64,000 bases of DNA from Pyrus communis (Eukaryota; Streptophyta; Magnoliopsida; Rosales; Rosaceae): assembly GCF_963583255.1 (NCBI RefSeq), contig NC_084816.1, positions 21,211,344-21,275,343 on the forward strand, in the 5' to 3' direction. The notes under the pieces are model-generated. The model did not search any database, had not been told where the DNA came from, and saw nothing but the letters and a program-made list of their open reading frames with translations. The position numbers and the translations under genes were made by a program. Shown piece by piece: positions 22,255-36,500 of this stretch; within the stretch, counting starts at the first letter, position 1; each line of letters opens with the position of its first letter.

Positions 22255-23912
22255 TTCAATTCTCTCTCTCCTTCTCTCTCTCTCTCCCTCTCCCTCTCTC
22301 TCCCAATTATATTGAAAACCCAATTCTCTCTCTCTGCTCTCTATCTGGGAGGACCCTCTTCATCTCGCTTTGCTTTGATCGGTTTTCGTTTCGGTAAGGT
22401 TTATTTTCTACGCCGATTTCTCTGAAATTCTCGAACTTTTTCACGATTTTCTCTTTGCTTGCTGAAAATTTTGAAGCTTTTATGGCCGTTAGCGTTTAAT
22501 TTGAGCTCTAGGGTTTTTGCTCCTTCCGATTACAATTTGGATGATTTCGTTTGTTTAATCTTGTAATTGAATTGGGTTTTTTTTCTTTTTTTTTTTTTTT
22601 CTTTGCAGGAACTTTTTGAAGAAATTCGGTGGTTCTTCGAATATAATCCCTTTGTTTATGATAATAAGGTACGTAATCTTGTACTTGTGTTAAATTTATT
22701 TCTTAGAGTTTGCGGAATTTATTTGTTTTTTATTAAAATAAATTTGGGTTCTTCTGATTTTCTTAGGAAAGTCAAAGAAACCATAAAAAACTTAAAATTT
22801 AGATATATGTTACATATAATTGCCCCCCTTTAAACTGGATGAGCAAAAATAGTGGGTAACTTATAAATATATATATCTATAGAACACGAATTTATGGAAC
22901 CAACACCAAGTTTGTTGAAGTTATCATCTGCATGTTACTTTTTTTATAATGTAAATGTTAGATTGTATGGTGGTATTGTATTTTCTGTTGCTTGATTTTC
23001 TTTCTTCACGAGGTTTGTCAATATACGATTCATTCTTATTATTTTCGTAGCTCATATAATCTATTCGCATGTAGCTGCCGACTATATTGATTTGGAGTGT
23101 ATTGTTTACTCACATGAGCCTTATCTCAAGTGGCATGGGAAGGGTGAGGTGAGTATAAAGATCCTAGGTTGGAGTTGAAAAAGAACGGATGGTTTGTGAC
23201 GATGAGATCAATGCTACACTTAATATGTATGATGGAGTGGGATTCTTTTGCAGATGAGTTAATCCATAACGGGGAAGTTTTTTACGTGGTCTGACAGTGG
23301 TTGCATATGGAGTTTGTTTCGACAAAGTCATGGATAAGACTTCTTTGTATGGTTTACCGGATATGATGTGGAAGCAATATTGTTGGCAATATTGTTGGTA
23401 CAAGACTTGAACTTCCTACTCTAGAAGACTATATGACCTTATTTCTATTTTTCAAAGATATGTATATATAACTAAATCATTCGTAAAGGATAGCAAAGAA
23501 ATTAAGAGCTAAAGTTCGAATGTCAGAGGATATAACATGTAGACCTGTTCACCCGCTCCATGGGGAGTGATGAATTCGACAGCCAACCAACTTTCCAGCT
23601 AGATGGACACTGGATCGTCTATAAACACTAAAGTAATAGTAATGGTTAAATGATTACATGTTTGGATTATTTTTGGCTGGGATGATCCTTAAATGGACAC
23701 AAAAAAATGTACAGTTTGGATAATTGAATTACAATTTGAAGTGGACCTAAAAAATTGGTTAACCCTGGAACTCCTAGCTCCCCGTGGAGCGGGTAGACTA
23801 TATATATCAAAATTTTTGTTATTGACTTGTTCCATGTTCTATAATCTCCTAACATTTCATCTGACTGATTTTTGTAGATACCTTGGCTGGGAAAGGATTA
23901 TTTGTGACTTCA
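22255..23912 (+). promoter_or_regulatory. Spliced 5' leader of the RING-H2 gene
   Basis: A CT-rich leader exon (about 22255-22393, donor TCG|GTAAGG) is followed by a second non-coding exon (22609-22668, acceptor TTTGCAG, donor AAG|GTACGT). The third exon starts at 23878 (acceptor TTTGTAG), 35 bp before the ATG. The long CT tracts (22261-22340) and two leader introns are common in regulated plant genes. The exact transcription start cannot be fixed. Confidence 0.55.
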
Positions 23913-25571
23913 ATGGGGCAAAGAAATATGCTATGCCCTAGTCAGATGATTGATTTGGAAATGAGTCAACAAGGGGAAGATTATCTCTGCCCCCCACCCT
24001 CTGTCCATTTTGGGGGCGCTTCTAGTATCCAACAGCACAATGTTCACACAATGGTAACAGCTTCAGGGAGCACTACTAGTTTTGATGCCCAACATTTACC
24101 GGAGCGTTATGATAATGCCGCATTCTATAGGATGACCCAGTACAGTGTTCAGCATCATCAACATAATGTTTATTTGGGTGTTGCAACTCCAGCCAACTAT
24201 TACTATTCATACATGACCCCTTCGTCTAGTACTGGGGTGTTACCTGTTCCTCTTAGTCACGGGGCTTCTGATCCTTCGCCATCTTCTGGCCATTATGGAG
24301 TCCTTGGAATTTCTGCAGATGAGTATGATAGAAATAGTCGCATCATGGATGATCCCAGAGGTCCGTACAAGAGAAAAAACCCTGAAGGCCTACCAGGGAA
24401 TTTTCAATATTTTAATGCCTCTGCAACCCCTAGTTCTTCAGTGCCTCCTTTGAATATGAGGAATCCTGATGGAGTTGCTGTAATGGATGCTGTAAATTAT
24501 GCCTTGCCTCAGTATGCGGGAACTGGGAATCCACCAATTATGGAAGCAGGACCTCAGAGTAGTATGAGGAACAGATCAGCTACAACTGGGCTTGATTCTG
24601 TTATGACACATGACCATAACCATCTGAATCAAGCAAATTATGCAGGTCAGCGCTTTCAGCCAGCTGGAACTCTCTGGTTGGACCAACATTTAAATAGTAA
24701 CAGTGGAGATGGAAGCTCTTCATCCTGGAATCAAGTTCCTACTATTCCTTTTATGCAGGGTCAGTACTTGTTTGTATTTTCTTGTCTTATAATTGGATTC
24801 CTATTTGTATCTCTACGTAGGTCATTTAATGTCAGAAAGGTGTTTCAGTTGCTCTTGCAATTTGCTCCTATGCATTAAAAGCAGAAGCTTATCTTTTTTG
24901 TAGGAAATTTTCAAAATTTGTTTCCGTATTTATTTATTTTCTGGAAAGAACATAGTTTCACAATTTTGAACATTAAATTTGATCAGTTTCCATCCTAGTA
25001 CTTGCTCTCGGTATTATGCCTATTTTCTGTGGAAACTCTGTTTCTGTTACAACATATGATCAAATAAAGGAAACACACGTATGTGTCTTGATTTAATGAT
25101 CAGTTTGTTATGTATTAATTGGAGCTCGTTCTCTCTGTTGCTCATTCTCTCAGGGGGTAATGTTACAGTAGGTTCTATGGACAGCGGGAACATGGGTATG
25201 CAAAGATATCATGATTCATCTAGCAATAGAAGTTCCTCTATTCTCCAGCATCCTCCTTCGCTCAGCCACCGCCATCATAATCAGCACGTAGCACCACCCA
25301 TGCAAGGATTAAGAGGCCACAACCTTAATTTTAACCCCCAGGGTGCCACAGCAGCTTCATATAGATTACCTGCAAGTTCCTCGCGCAGCACCATGAATCC
25401 TTCTCAGAATGGTTTGGAGATTGGTCGTAGGCAACCAGGATCTATTCCCTCGAATGGCTTTAGGATATACAGGCCACACCAAGGAGTTATTCCCGAGGCA
25501 GCTTTAAGACACCAGAACCTTCCCCACTTCAGAGTTCTTCAGGCTGATGTAATCTTTCTCTCACTTGCTCC

Positions 25572-25619
<48 letters not shown>

Positions 25620-26453
25620 TGTTTGCTGTTATTTGGAAGTATATGGAGTAAGTATTTAGTATTTACCAGCTACGTTTCAGATTATATTTGGCTTAACCTT
25701 TTTGGTGCTTTTTTGTAGGAGGGTGTCATAGTAGATGTTCCAAACTTTTATGGCAGCTTTACGGACCAGCACAGAGATATGCGGTTGGACATAGAGGACA
25801 TGTCATATGAGGTAAATTGAAGTAGTTCCATTGTTACCTACTTGTTCGTATAGATACATCAAGGTATAACTGAATCATGCAGATAAGCAAAAGATAAAAA
25901 GAGTTCCTTAGTTGTACCGATGGATTCTCAGATATATTTATGTTCCTACCACTGTTATTCTGTTATTCCAATGGTTATGCTGCTTCAGCAAAGTTTTAAC
26001 CTGAAAACTCCACTTTCAATTGCAGGAGCTTCTTGCATTGGGGGAGCAGATTGGCCATGTAAGCACTGGGTTGTCAGAGGATACCATTAGAAAACAACTA
26101 AAGACAAGGTCTTATTTATCATCTTCTATTAATTTAAACCTCGAAGATGCTGGATCCCCAGAGAAGGAAGCCGATTCCTGCATTATATGCCAGGTACCAT
26201 AAAACTCGTTAGAATTACAACATATTTTTTTTATCTCCACAGTATTCACCGTTTAAGATTTGACATTGCTGATCTATTCACCATCGTTGCATTCGCGATT
26301 TTACAGGATAATTATAAGAACCGCGAGAAGATAGGATTTCTCCGCTGCGGACACGAGTATCATGCAAGTTGCTTGAAGAAGTGGTTGCTTGTGAAAAATG
26401 TCTGCCCCATCTGCAAGTCCGAAGCGTTGAACACAGGGAGGAAGAATGTATAG
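23913..26453 (+). CDS. RING-H2 E3 ubiquitin ligase, MBR/HIP1/RHG1A-like
   Basis: Five coding exons (23913-24759, 25154-25548, 25719-25811, 26026-26193, 26307-26453) give 549 codons ending in TAG. The start MGQRNMLCPSQMIDLEM is, from memory, the conserved opening of this plant RING family. Residues 1 to about 440 are Ser/Asn/His/Gln-rich and probably disordered; a helical part follows (LDIEDMSYEELLALGEQIGH, about 433-455), then the RING-H2 finger with all eight ligands: Cys497, Cys500, Cys515, His517, His520, Cys523, Cys534 and Cys537 (C3H2C3). Trp527 and Pro535 sit where E2-binding RINGs have them. Family members (Arabidopsis MBR1/2, which act on Mediator subunit MED25) ubiquitinate nuclear targets. 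The substrate here is unknown. Intron 2 begins with a CT/TA microsatellite. Confidence 0.88.
25575..25619 (+). repeat. Compound (CT)n(TA)n microsatellite in an intron
   Basis: A (CT)n run passes directly into a (TA)n run within the intron following the exon 25154-25548 of the RING-H2 gene. It is likely polymorphic. Confidence 0.85.
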
Positions 26454-27871
26454 AAGGGGTGACAGTTGAAGGACAAAGGACTCTTCCTTTGTTCTTTCAA
26501 CTAACTTTATTTTGTTATATATTTTTGTATATGCATCGGCATATAAAATATATATATATCGACCAACTGTTACCATCCAGCTTGTTTATTTGTTGGCTAT
26601 CCAAAACATTGGTCATGTATCTATCAAAGTTGTACAGACTTTCTTTTCAAAACCATTATTTTATTTTATAATTCTGCGTCCTGCTGTTTTACTCTCGGTA
26701 ATTAAGCCACAGTCTTGTTCATTTGTGTCAACTTCTTGTTTATTTTTTTTCAATAATTCATCTTTGTCGACGAAAAATGATCGACGCCGAATTATGATTA
26801 TGTTTGGAGTGACAATTTAATGTCTTTGTTAATTGTTCGTTATTAATCTCAAGCTGTGTCAACTATATACGATCCCACCCTCTCCCTCTCTCTCTCCTTC
26901 CTTTCCTGAGTTAAGTTATGAATTGGAATTGAGCTTCTTCACTACGATCCCTACGATATCAAACGACCCCTCAAATGGGATGAGGATCCTCTCCCCTCCC
27001 TCCACTCCTCTCACATTTTTTTTTGTTCTCTCTTTACTTTTTTTTCCGTCTCTACAAAGATGAAATATTGAGCATTCAAACAGAAGATGAAATGAAAAAA
27101 AAAAAAAAAAAAGGAGAGAATCCTTGTTCGCTTTAGAGAGAGGGAGGATGCCGGTGTTAGGCTGGTCGGTGAATCCGACGCCGACACCGACACCGACGTC
27201 GACGTGATGGCAGGGTAGAATTGGCTTTAACACACTAAAAAAACCTTGTTGGGTGAACTTAGCTGTGTGTTGTGGTGTAAAACTTCGGAATCCTTAAATC
27301 CGCCTCGTGTCATGGTGTTAAACCTTCTCGATTGGCAATTTACTTGTGGGAGATTATTTTGCTGTAATGCGCATCACACTATTTAAATGAATTTAAATTT
27401 CGAAATCTATGTAATAGATAGGTAAAAATCTCAAAATTTAAATTCAGTCAATGGTAGCAAATAGGGTAGTGAGCATTACCACCGTTGAGGGTGGCAAGAA
27501 AAATGCACCCTTAATTGGGCCATAAAGGGGAAGCTAAATTCATCATACATTTAACTAAGCATCCATCCGATACAAAAAAAATTATCCAGAAACTGTACCT
27601 AAACTAGAACAAACAAAAGTACCAACAAAAGATGAAGCACGAGATTTTGCGAGAGGGCCGTAGGTAAATTAATCAAAAAATTGACATAAGACGGAAGCTG
27701 TGACATTTCTTTTGACTCCAAAACTATAAGCCAACCCTAAAAAACTCAGGCAATACCATACAGTAAAAAGTTCATGAAAAACTCCATGAGTTGACAGGTA
27801 CAAATCCTGAAACTTTAGGGGCAGCAAAATGAGAAGACGACACCCTTAAGCTTGACCTATCACCCTCACGA
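26454..27871. other. Convergent intergenic region
   Basis: Holds the 3' untranslated region of the RING-H2 gene (to about 26800) and that of the RABA2 gene (from about 27540). Between them are CT-rich patches, an A run (27094-27112) and a short GC-richer GACACC repeat at about 27176-27205. No gene is recognised. Confidence 0.5.
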
Positions 27872-29186
27872 TTAGGCAGAACAGCAACCAGCTTTCTTAA
27901 CAGCAGAAACGTCATCCTTGTTTCCGACATTTATGGTCTGTCCCTTGGGCAATGCTGCAGGATCATCTCCTACCTCTAGTGCTTTCCGGCTGACTACATG
28001 GTATATTTGTGTTAGGACTTCAGTGAACGCATTTTCAACGTTCATAGACTCGAGTGCTGATGTCTCCATAAAAAAGGTGTTTTCCCTCTCAGCGAAGGCC
28101 TTGGCATCCTCAACAGACACAGCACGAAGGTGACGCAGGTCAGCCTTGTTGCCCACTAGCATTATCACGATATTGGAGTCTGTGTGATCCCGAAGCTCCT
28201 TCAACCATCTTTCAACATTCTCAAATGTCACATGCCGGGTGACATCATAGACAAGCAAAGCGCCAACAGCTCCTCGGTAGTATGCACTTGTAATTGCACG
28301 GTACCTTCAACAAAAGAATAAATTACTCAAAACTTAAACATTCAGGCAATCATCACTCACAAATCACAACCAAGACCAACATCAAATAAACAAAATTTAA
28401 CTGCCCTGCAACCTAACTATATCTCAAATACTTCTAATCTGCTACCGAAAAAGTCCTGCAACACAAACTAAAGACCATATCTGCTTCGCATAAGGAAAGC
28501 AATGAATATTCAGTACCGATATCATTTCCAAAAGCACACTATTCCGAACATAGAGCCACATTAGAATCCCTTGTTGAATTTACATCTGACGGCACAGGAG
28601 ACATTTTACACTTACCAATAACCTACTTATAATGTCCAACAGTCCTTCTGCAATGAACCAAGCAGAACTAAACATGTTCAAATTCAGCAGTGATCTTACA
28701 GCAATATCAGATTCTGTTCAGCATTGCAACAATAACGCGAAAACAAAAACAAAAACCCAATTGGTCGACAGATCTCGACTCGTATGGCGAACGAAAAACT
28801 CTAAACATTCCCTTCAGTTTTCCCACATTTCTCAGCACCCAATTACCCATTTTCCCACATTTTCTCAGCACTCAATCACCCAGTTACTCAAATCCCATAA
28901 CAAGAACAACAAAAAATACAAACGGATTGAAATGATCGAATTTTGAATTCGGCGAAAAAGTTAAAAACCTTTCTTGGCCAGCGGTGTCCCAAATCTGGGC
29001 CTTGACGATCTTCTCATCAACGTGGATACTCCGAGTGGCAAACTCGACGCCGATCGTCGACTTCGACTCGAGGCTGAACTCGTTGCGCGTGAATCTCGAC
29101 AAAAGGTTCGATTTTCCGACGCCGGAGTCGCCAATCAGTACTACCTTGAACAGATAGTCGTAGTCATCGTCAGCCCTGTATGCCAT
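27872..29186 (-). CDS. RABA2-type small GTPase (Rab11 clade)
   Basis: Two exons (29186-28969 and 28304-27872) join in phase 2 to 216 codons plus TAA. All Rab boxes are present: P-loop GDSGVGKS at 19-26, switch I with Thr44 in [15 protein letters not shown] at 66-73, NKAD near 126, ETSAL near 154, and a C-terminal GCCSA with two prenylatable cysteines. The single intron falls right after WDTAGQER, where plant RABA genes typically have it. RABA2 proteins mark the trans-Golgi network/early endosome and the cell plate and drive secretion and cytokinesis. The length matches RABA2 (about 217). The exact paralogue letter cannot be set from the sequence alone. Confidence 0.93.
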
Positions 29187-31569
29187 GGCTGCCCTCCTCC
29201 CTCACAAATTACAAATTCGACTCGGGGTTGGGTTTGGTTCTGGTTTTCCGAGTCGAATTGGGTCGCCGATTTATTCAATTGGAAGAGCGACTCGGAGGCA
29301 TGGAACGAAGGGAGGAGGGATTGCGTGAAAAGGGCAAGGACAGCGTCTTCATGAGTTTTCTGCTGGCAGTGACAATGATGGGCTAAACTGCCATTTCACT
29401 TTTAAATTATATTTTCTTTCGGATAATGTTAGAAAAAAACTAAAATTTTAAACCGAACTAGATTTGTCATTAGTAAGAAATAAGACGTTAATCAATATTT
29501 AATTAATGATTTAATTATCTACAATCACATCATTTAATTCTTTTAATGAATCTAAGACTATTCAATTATGATTTTAAGAATTCTTTGAAATTCAACGTGT
29601 ATTCAATCAGGATTTTAAAATAGTTTATTAAAATCCTTAGAAATTTGGATGTATTCAATTAGTATTTCAAATAAATTTATAATATTCCAGATGTATTCAA
29701 TTAATAATTTATTTTAAAGAATTTTAAAAAGTTGACGAATTTAAGGAAAATTGAGAGATTTCGTAGTGCAATTTAAGCATTCACAAATCTTTCATTTCTC
29801 CACTGAGATTTCAAGAGAATTGAATAAAAAAATTAATGGAATCTCTACAAATTAATTAAACTTAACTCCATGGATTTATAAATCAATTAAAATCTCTCAA
29901 ATTCTCAATTGAATAAATCCTAAATAGAAATGAATAAAATTAAAAGAAAAAAACCCACCCAAAATCACCATTTTTTGGGTCGATCTTCTGTTGACATAAA
30001 TGCTTTCAGTGTTTGTCGAATTTTTTACGGTTGTTGTTGAAGTGCTTCCTTAAGGTGGTTAATTAACGCCGAAAAAGGTTTGGCATGAGAGTTTGAGTTG
30101 TGGGAGCTAAAGATCCACAAGTTTATCAAATGAGACAATGCTTGGTGTTGACTCGGCTTAAGTTTTTTTAACGATGGATGAGTTCGGCCATGGTGGTTGA
30201 GTTTTATGTATAGGAAAATGGGCAACTTGAGGCTTGGTTTGTGGATTTGGTTGTTTTTTACGGTTGATGGAAAGGAAAGAATTGGAGGAAGGAGAGTGGG
30301 CAACTTGAGGCTAGGCTTGTGACTGGTGCAGGAGGCTTGCAGTAGGCAAGAGAGATTTCCAGCAGCTGGAGAAGAGGTTTTCTCTTTTGCTTGCAGCTGA
30401 CTATGGTGTCTTCCCCCCTATTCATACGATGTTGGCTTGTTTTTATGAAGGGTGAAGGCTGTCTATTATTTATGCTGGGTAAAAGGATGTTTCAGAAACT
30501 ACTTATTTCCAACGGGTAAATCAATGGATTGGATTGGAACCGTCCTATGGATTCCTTCCATCAAATTCATAAATCCTGACCTTTTAAATTTGATCAAATG
30601 GTTAAAAACATGGATATTATTTGAAAGTTATAATAATTTTAGTCATTGAATCAAATTTCAAGGGTCCATATTGATATATTTGATGGAAGAGATCTAGAGA
30701 TGATCCCTTTCTCCTATTTTCAACAGCTAAAGGAGTGAAATGAAATCATTTTTCTAACCTATGGATAAAAACTAAGGTAAGATGAGTTGCAACATGAATA
30801 GGTACATGGGAAATATATGTCTTGGTGCAAGAAAGGAGAATATGTATCTCTTGGGTCGATATGCTGTTATAGAATTAGGTTCTTGTCATGAACTCTGCAC
30901 TAATGGGTTTGGACTTTGGTGCTCCCAAGCATGGCAGAGTCTCCATTATTGAAGAGTCTTCATGAGCTTTGTGGATCTCTACAACCTTCCACACCTCAAC
31001 CCCTCTAGCAAGCCTCTGTAAAATCATGTGTCCTGGGTCATGTGAGCTTCGTAGGTGTTGAATTTAAATGGATGGTGCCGAACGTGTTGTGATATATTTT
31101 CTTGTTTGATATGACATGATAATTAATTAAAACTTATGTAAAACCTTACTTTGAGTATTAATTTTTCCGATACTAAAACAACACAGGTATTGAAATTATT
31201 CCAATTTTCAAGTCTTGACTTCCAATTTTTATTGATGCACATGGAAATTAAAGAAAAGGGCGAATACCACATTAAAGTTTATACTAAAATACCTAAAAAA
31301 TCATGAATTAATCAATTAGTGGGAATTAGTTGATCCAATAACCGTCTTTCCCTCTCCTGATTTATGACTTCTCCTTTTCCAAGTAAACATGTCACTAGCG
31401 TAAAAATTGAGCTTCATGACCTTTTCAGGCACAACTAGGAGATTCAATGCCCTTTTCGATTTCACTAATATAAATAGATAAATAAAAGAATGATATCCTG
31501 ATTTTGATTGCTTGAGCTGCAAGGAAACAAAAGAGTTACAAAATATGATCAGGCTTTGTCTCCATAAAC
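29187..31569. other. Intergenic, MITE and anonymous sequence
   Basis: Contains the promoter side of the RABA2 gene, a MITE-like hairpin (29566-29920) and about 1.6 kb without recognisable genes. A 92-codon minus-strand frame at 30025-30303 shows no family I know. Confidence 0.45.
29566..29920. repeat. TIR MITE, TATTCAATTGAGAATT type
   Basis: The right end complement reads TTTATTCAATTGAGAATTTG then AGAGATTTTAATTGATTTAT and AAATCCATGGA. The left part carries repeated GTATTCAATTA/C motifs (29571, 29608, 29651, 29691). The same end occurs as a half element at 39339-39425. Confidence 0.45.
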
Positions 31570-33509
31570 TCATCTACTTCTCTGTTCAAAGTTTGATTGT
31601 ATTCTAACTGAATTTTGAATGTTGGTCTGCAAAAACATGAGCAAATCCCTCTCATTTTCTTTCTCTAAACTGGCATAAGCATCCACAAAGTACGAAAACT
31701 CTGACCCGTACATATGCACCGCGCACGATGCTTTGTAAGTTAAGAGCTGCAGCTCACCCGTTGCAATCTCCGAGGTTAGCGTCTGGTGGCTGAAATGACG
31801 TGTACGCCACCATCTGCAGCGAAATCTCCAACTCTCTCCAGATTTTCCCTCTATAAACATTTTGGGGGTCCTATTGAAACAAACGGAGTAGTGTTCTTTA
31901 TGTTCACCTTCATTTCCGTTCAGACACACGGACATTCGGTCCTCGTCATACTGAGAAAGCTTCAGGAAACATAAAGCAAATTCTCTCCAGGTGTTGTAGT
32001 CTGCATAGGTTGCATCTAAATGCAAAGCTATCATTTCCAGTAGACTCTCGAGACTATATTCATCTGCATTTGAAACAATAGTTTCTCTTAAATTATAAAA
32101 AAGTTCATATAAAATATTTTGTTCGTGAGTGTCACAGTGTCTTTTCAAAAGAATGAGATAAACTACATAAACAAGAAGAGGTGTATTAATTCCTAAAAAT
32201 ATATAGCCCAAAATGACCAAAGACAGAGAGAGACAAAGGATTTCCAGGATTTTCGGAAATAGGACCAAGTTTATTGTTAGTCCCAAACCGATTTTGTAAG
32301 TCGAGACATTTAAAACCTTGAAAACTTAGAAAATGAGGAAGACTATTAAGTTCCACAGCAAAATGATCAGGGATTTGAGAAAATGAAGAAAATAGACATT
32401 ATCTGTATAATGGAGAAGTTGGCACCTAGGGAATTCTGGTCATATACTTACAAGAAACTTGGTTTCAATTCCAAACCATGTGAAGTTCAAAGCGACAAGT
32501 GGGATTAGACAGGTTCAAAGGGATTTTAACAATTGGAACAGCAACAAATAAATTACGTGTTCTACAAAAACCTTTTACTAGTAAAAAGAAAAAGTTCTAG
32601 CGAAGGAGATGTAATCATGTCAATCCTCAAAGTAACTTCAAAAATTTCTAAACGCTCGATAAGGGGTTTTACATCTTGAGAGATTTTTTTCTTTAGGTTT
32701 ATTTCTTTAAGAGAATTGTCTAACTTAAGAGAAATGAAGAATTCTCGATATGCTCCGTTAACTGAGCTAGAGAGAACCCTTGAATTTATAAGATTGCTCC
32801 TCAGATGATGTATCTTTTCTAATTACATGAATGTGAAATATGTATAATTACATGATCAGCATGTAATGTTAGTGTTCTGTCTGTTTGCAAGAATAATGCG
32901 CATATGAACAAGCTGAGAAAAATCACATACCATTTTGATGCAGTTGAACAAGTTTTGCCAATGAATTGTAACAGGTTGGATCGTTCTTTAAGACATCCTC
33001 AAAACAGGTAGAAAGAAGGGCGCTGTTGTAACGATCAAATTGCTCCAAAAGTGTAGCCCTTAATCTGCCCAACGTTTACATGTTAAATCTTTACTGTCAT
33101 GTGATTGGTCACAAGACCATAGAGTAATAACTAGCATGAGAAAATAAATCCATATCTCACAAACAGAACTAAAGCAACAAAAAGTTAAGCAAATATTTAG
33201 AAATGAGGTAGTATTTGAATTATTGGAATGAACCTTGGAATAGAATGCGCATCCATATTCCATAGGAATACTCCAGGTTTGGTTGACCAAAACCAAAACC
33301 ACAAATGAGCATTCCTATACAATGTCACTCCATCAAAAGGATGGTTGATACCGATGTCTTTCTTGTAATCGTGATTCCACCCATTCAAAGTTCGGTTCAA
33401 CAACATACACTACCTTAAGTCATTAGTTATTTACAAAAAGAGATCCAACTTCACCAATGATGGTCCAATATAGGAACTTTAACATGCAAATGTTGAATGA
33501 TAAAAATTG

Positions 33510-33550
<41 letters not shown>

Positions 33551-36500
33551 AAAGTCCTGAAATTCAGACTCTAATACATGGTCATTTTTTTTACAACTGC
33601 TGTAAGCAGACAGCGTATTTTGTTTCAACTAATCTAACCAAAATTCAAGATAAGTTATAATGATCAAGAACGAGATTACCTAAATGATAACATGTTAATA
33701 CAGTGTCTCATAGCAGGTAAAAAAAAAATAACACATCACCAGAAAAGCCATCACTTTAACAACACAACTGTTAGTAATTGTCAGACTTTTGAAGAAGGAA
33801 TTCCTAGGATCTACTTTCTACCAGAGCTGCTGTAGTGAAGCCAATGTTGACCTTTTAGCGCTGTTCAGAAAACCAGACCTACCCGACTTGTCTGACCAGA
33901 CGAACTCAGAACCAGCTTGCCGCCAGTTTCTTAACTTAGAAAACCATTACCCAACTAATCGACAAAGACCAGGAAACCAGTCCGGAGTCGAATAAGTATG
34001 CTTACTGTGTTTTTCTTCTTTGGAGAAAACATTATTTTGAGATTGTAAATGCTGTTTTCCAAATAAAGTGTGCCTTATTCCTATACAAAGAGACATTTCT
34101 GCCCTTGATTTTTGTTAAGCTCCTTGATTTTATTTTCAATTTCTTGCAATCATTTCTTTCGGTGCTGTCATTGTTATTTCATTCAACTTCTTCATCCTAG
34201 TGACAAGTTAGCACCAATTAGTCATTTATTAACGTATTACTAGTATCACCACCTCCAACTTCACTGCTATGACCAACCGCCACTGCAGCAATCATTAGTC
34301 AAATCCTATAGAGTAAAATATCATTTCACCTTTTATCCCATGTTTTCTAGAATCAATTTCATAGAATTTCCTATTAATTTCCATTCATCTGGTGCGCTTT
34401 CTAACTTATATATTCAATTCACATTCACAATCAGAGACAAAAAAGAAATTTGCCAAAGAAATCAGTACCGAATTGGCAGTGCAGTATTTGGACTACAGCA
34501 GTTTTCAATCTCATTGAGGGCTTCTTTTACTTGACCTCCAATCAGCAACAGCTGCCACATAAAGAAAAAGCCTGAGAAGAGAGTACTTGAGTTTTGGCAG
34601 GGTACCATAAGCTACAACTATATCACTTGGTACTTAAGTACATTAATAAAAATTATAATAGGGTTGCCATAACATTAGCAACTAGAATTTTATAAAAATC
34701 ATATTAAGATAATGTTCTTACTTTACTAGAACAAATTTTTACCTGTACCAAAGGAAGTAAGGCCTGCAAAACTGGGGGTGTGGAGTGAAGAGCTAGCCTT
34801 AAATACTTCACTGCATTCCTAAAAGTGTCATTAAAAATTGTCGTCTGTGAATTGATGAAATCCTCCCTATCTGTAGATTCTGGCAATCGTATGGGAAGTA
34901 ACAGAGATTCCAAGCCCTCTGAAATAATGAATGATAAATCAGGTATATATCATATATGTCCACAATAATGAATAGAACAAAAATATACTTAGGAAGTTAA
35001 TAAACACCTAAGAAAATACAGAGTGAATGGAAACAATGATTTGTTAATTGTTAGTAAAAGTAACAGATGTGTACTACAAACGCGCACATACAATATGTTG
35101 AGTAATGGACGCATTCTGGTTACAACCAGTATCTGGTAATTGTAGTCAAGACTAGCAGACTAAACAACGCATGTACTATTTTGAACTGTGCTAATTTAAA
35201 TCAGCTGGAACTAGATTAAAAAACTTATACCTTCCCCCTTTATAGCAACTGCATTTACAGAAACTCTTCATCATGAATATGGATGAGATAAGGGACAATG
35301 TTTATATTTCCTTATACAAAGAAAGAAATTCAATGATTGAAAGCCTAACACATAACATCAATGAGAGAATGCAGGAAACTGGTTACTCACCAAGGGCTTG
35401 AAAAACGGGAGCATACTGCATTTCACCATCATTTTCATTTTCTGTATCTTCATCAGGGTCTGCATAGAAACTTTGGGTCCCAAAGTTTGGTTGAGAATTT
35501 TCTATCTCCATGTCATCGACCTCCATAGATATATCTCTATGTATGCCACCGTCGGCACCAATATATGATACTTTATCATTCATTACAGAGGTCTCTGAAC
35601 CACATTGAATGCCAGTACCAGCCTCGTGAGTATTACCTGCATAATGCCCCTCTGAGTGTGGAAGTAGTTCATTTGATTCCCTCGCAGTGTAAAACTGGTC
35701 GGACTCCCTCCATTTCATTTCATTTGGAAGATTGGAATACCACAGTTGCTGGTATGCCAATCCTACAATCATCATTAACAGTGGTTCATTTCCAAACTCC
35801 TTTAATTGTGTGAGACTGGAAGAAAAAACAAATATAATTGATTAGGTGACGTCTTGCATATGGTATCTCTTAAAAGCCACCATATTTGCAGCCTAAATCA
35901 GATAAAAAAAGGAAAAGTTAATTCAAAACTAATACGGAAAATTGAAGACTCATTTCTGCTAACCAACAAGCCAATTTTGTCTTTCGTTTGTTAATGTCTG
36001 TACTTAGCCAAATAAAAGTGGCAGAGAAAGTGGCAGAGAAAGTCCACCTATAACAAATATCAAGGATATAAAAACTACATGAAAATGAATTACAGACGTG
36101 AGATGCAAAGAGACACAACACAGACACAGGAAAATAAAATTCTAGAAATAAAGCATGGCATAGTGGGAACACAAAAAAAAGTATACGTTTCCCTACTTAC
36201 ATAACAAGTTCAAGTACAATTCAAAAAAGAGAGAAAATTTAGTTATCAGAAAATTCTTTCTAAAAGTAGCAAACTCAACATGTAACTTTAAAAAATTTGG
36301 ACACACACAACACGTTGTCAAAAGGAAACAAGAGAATCATAAGTCAAAGGGATGGATGATACCCTGATGAAAAATTGTTTGTTCTATTCATTGCCTCTAT
36401 TGAGTAAAGATAAAGAACGGCCAAAAATTTCTTGAGAAATCATAAAAATGCAAGTCAAATGTCAGCATTACTCAAATATATAACACATGGGTTTCCTGAT

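Noticed and set aside
30025..30303. 92-codon minus-strand frame
   Set aside because: No recognisable motif, no promoter or splice context; not supported as a gene.
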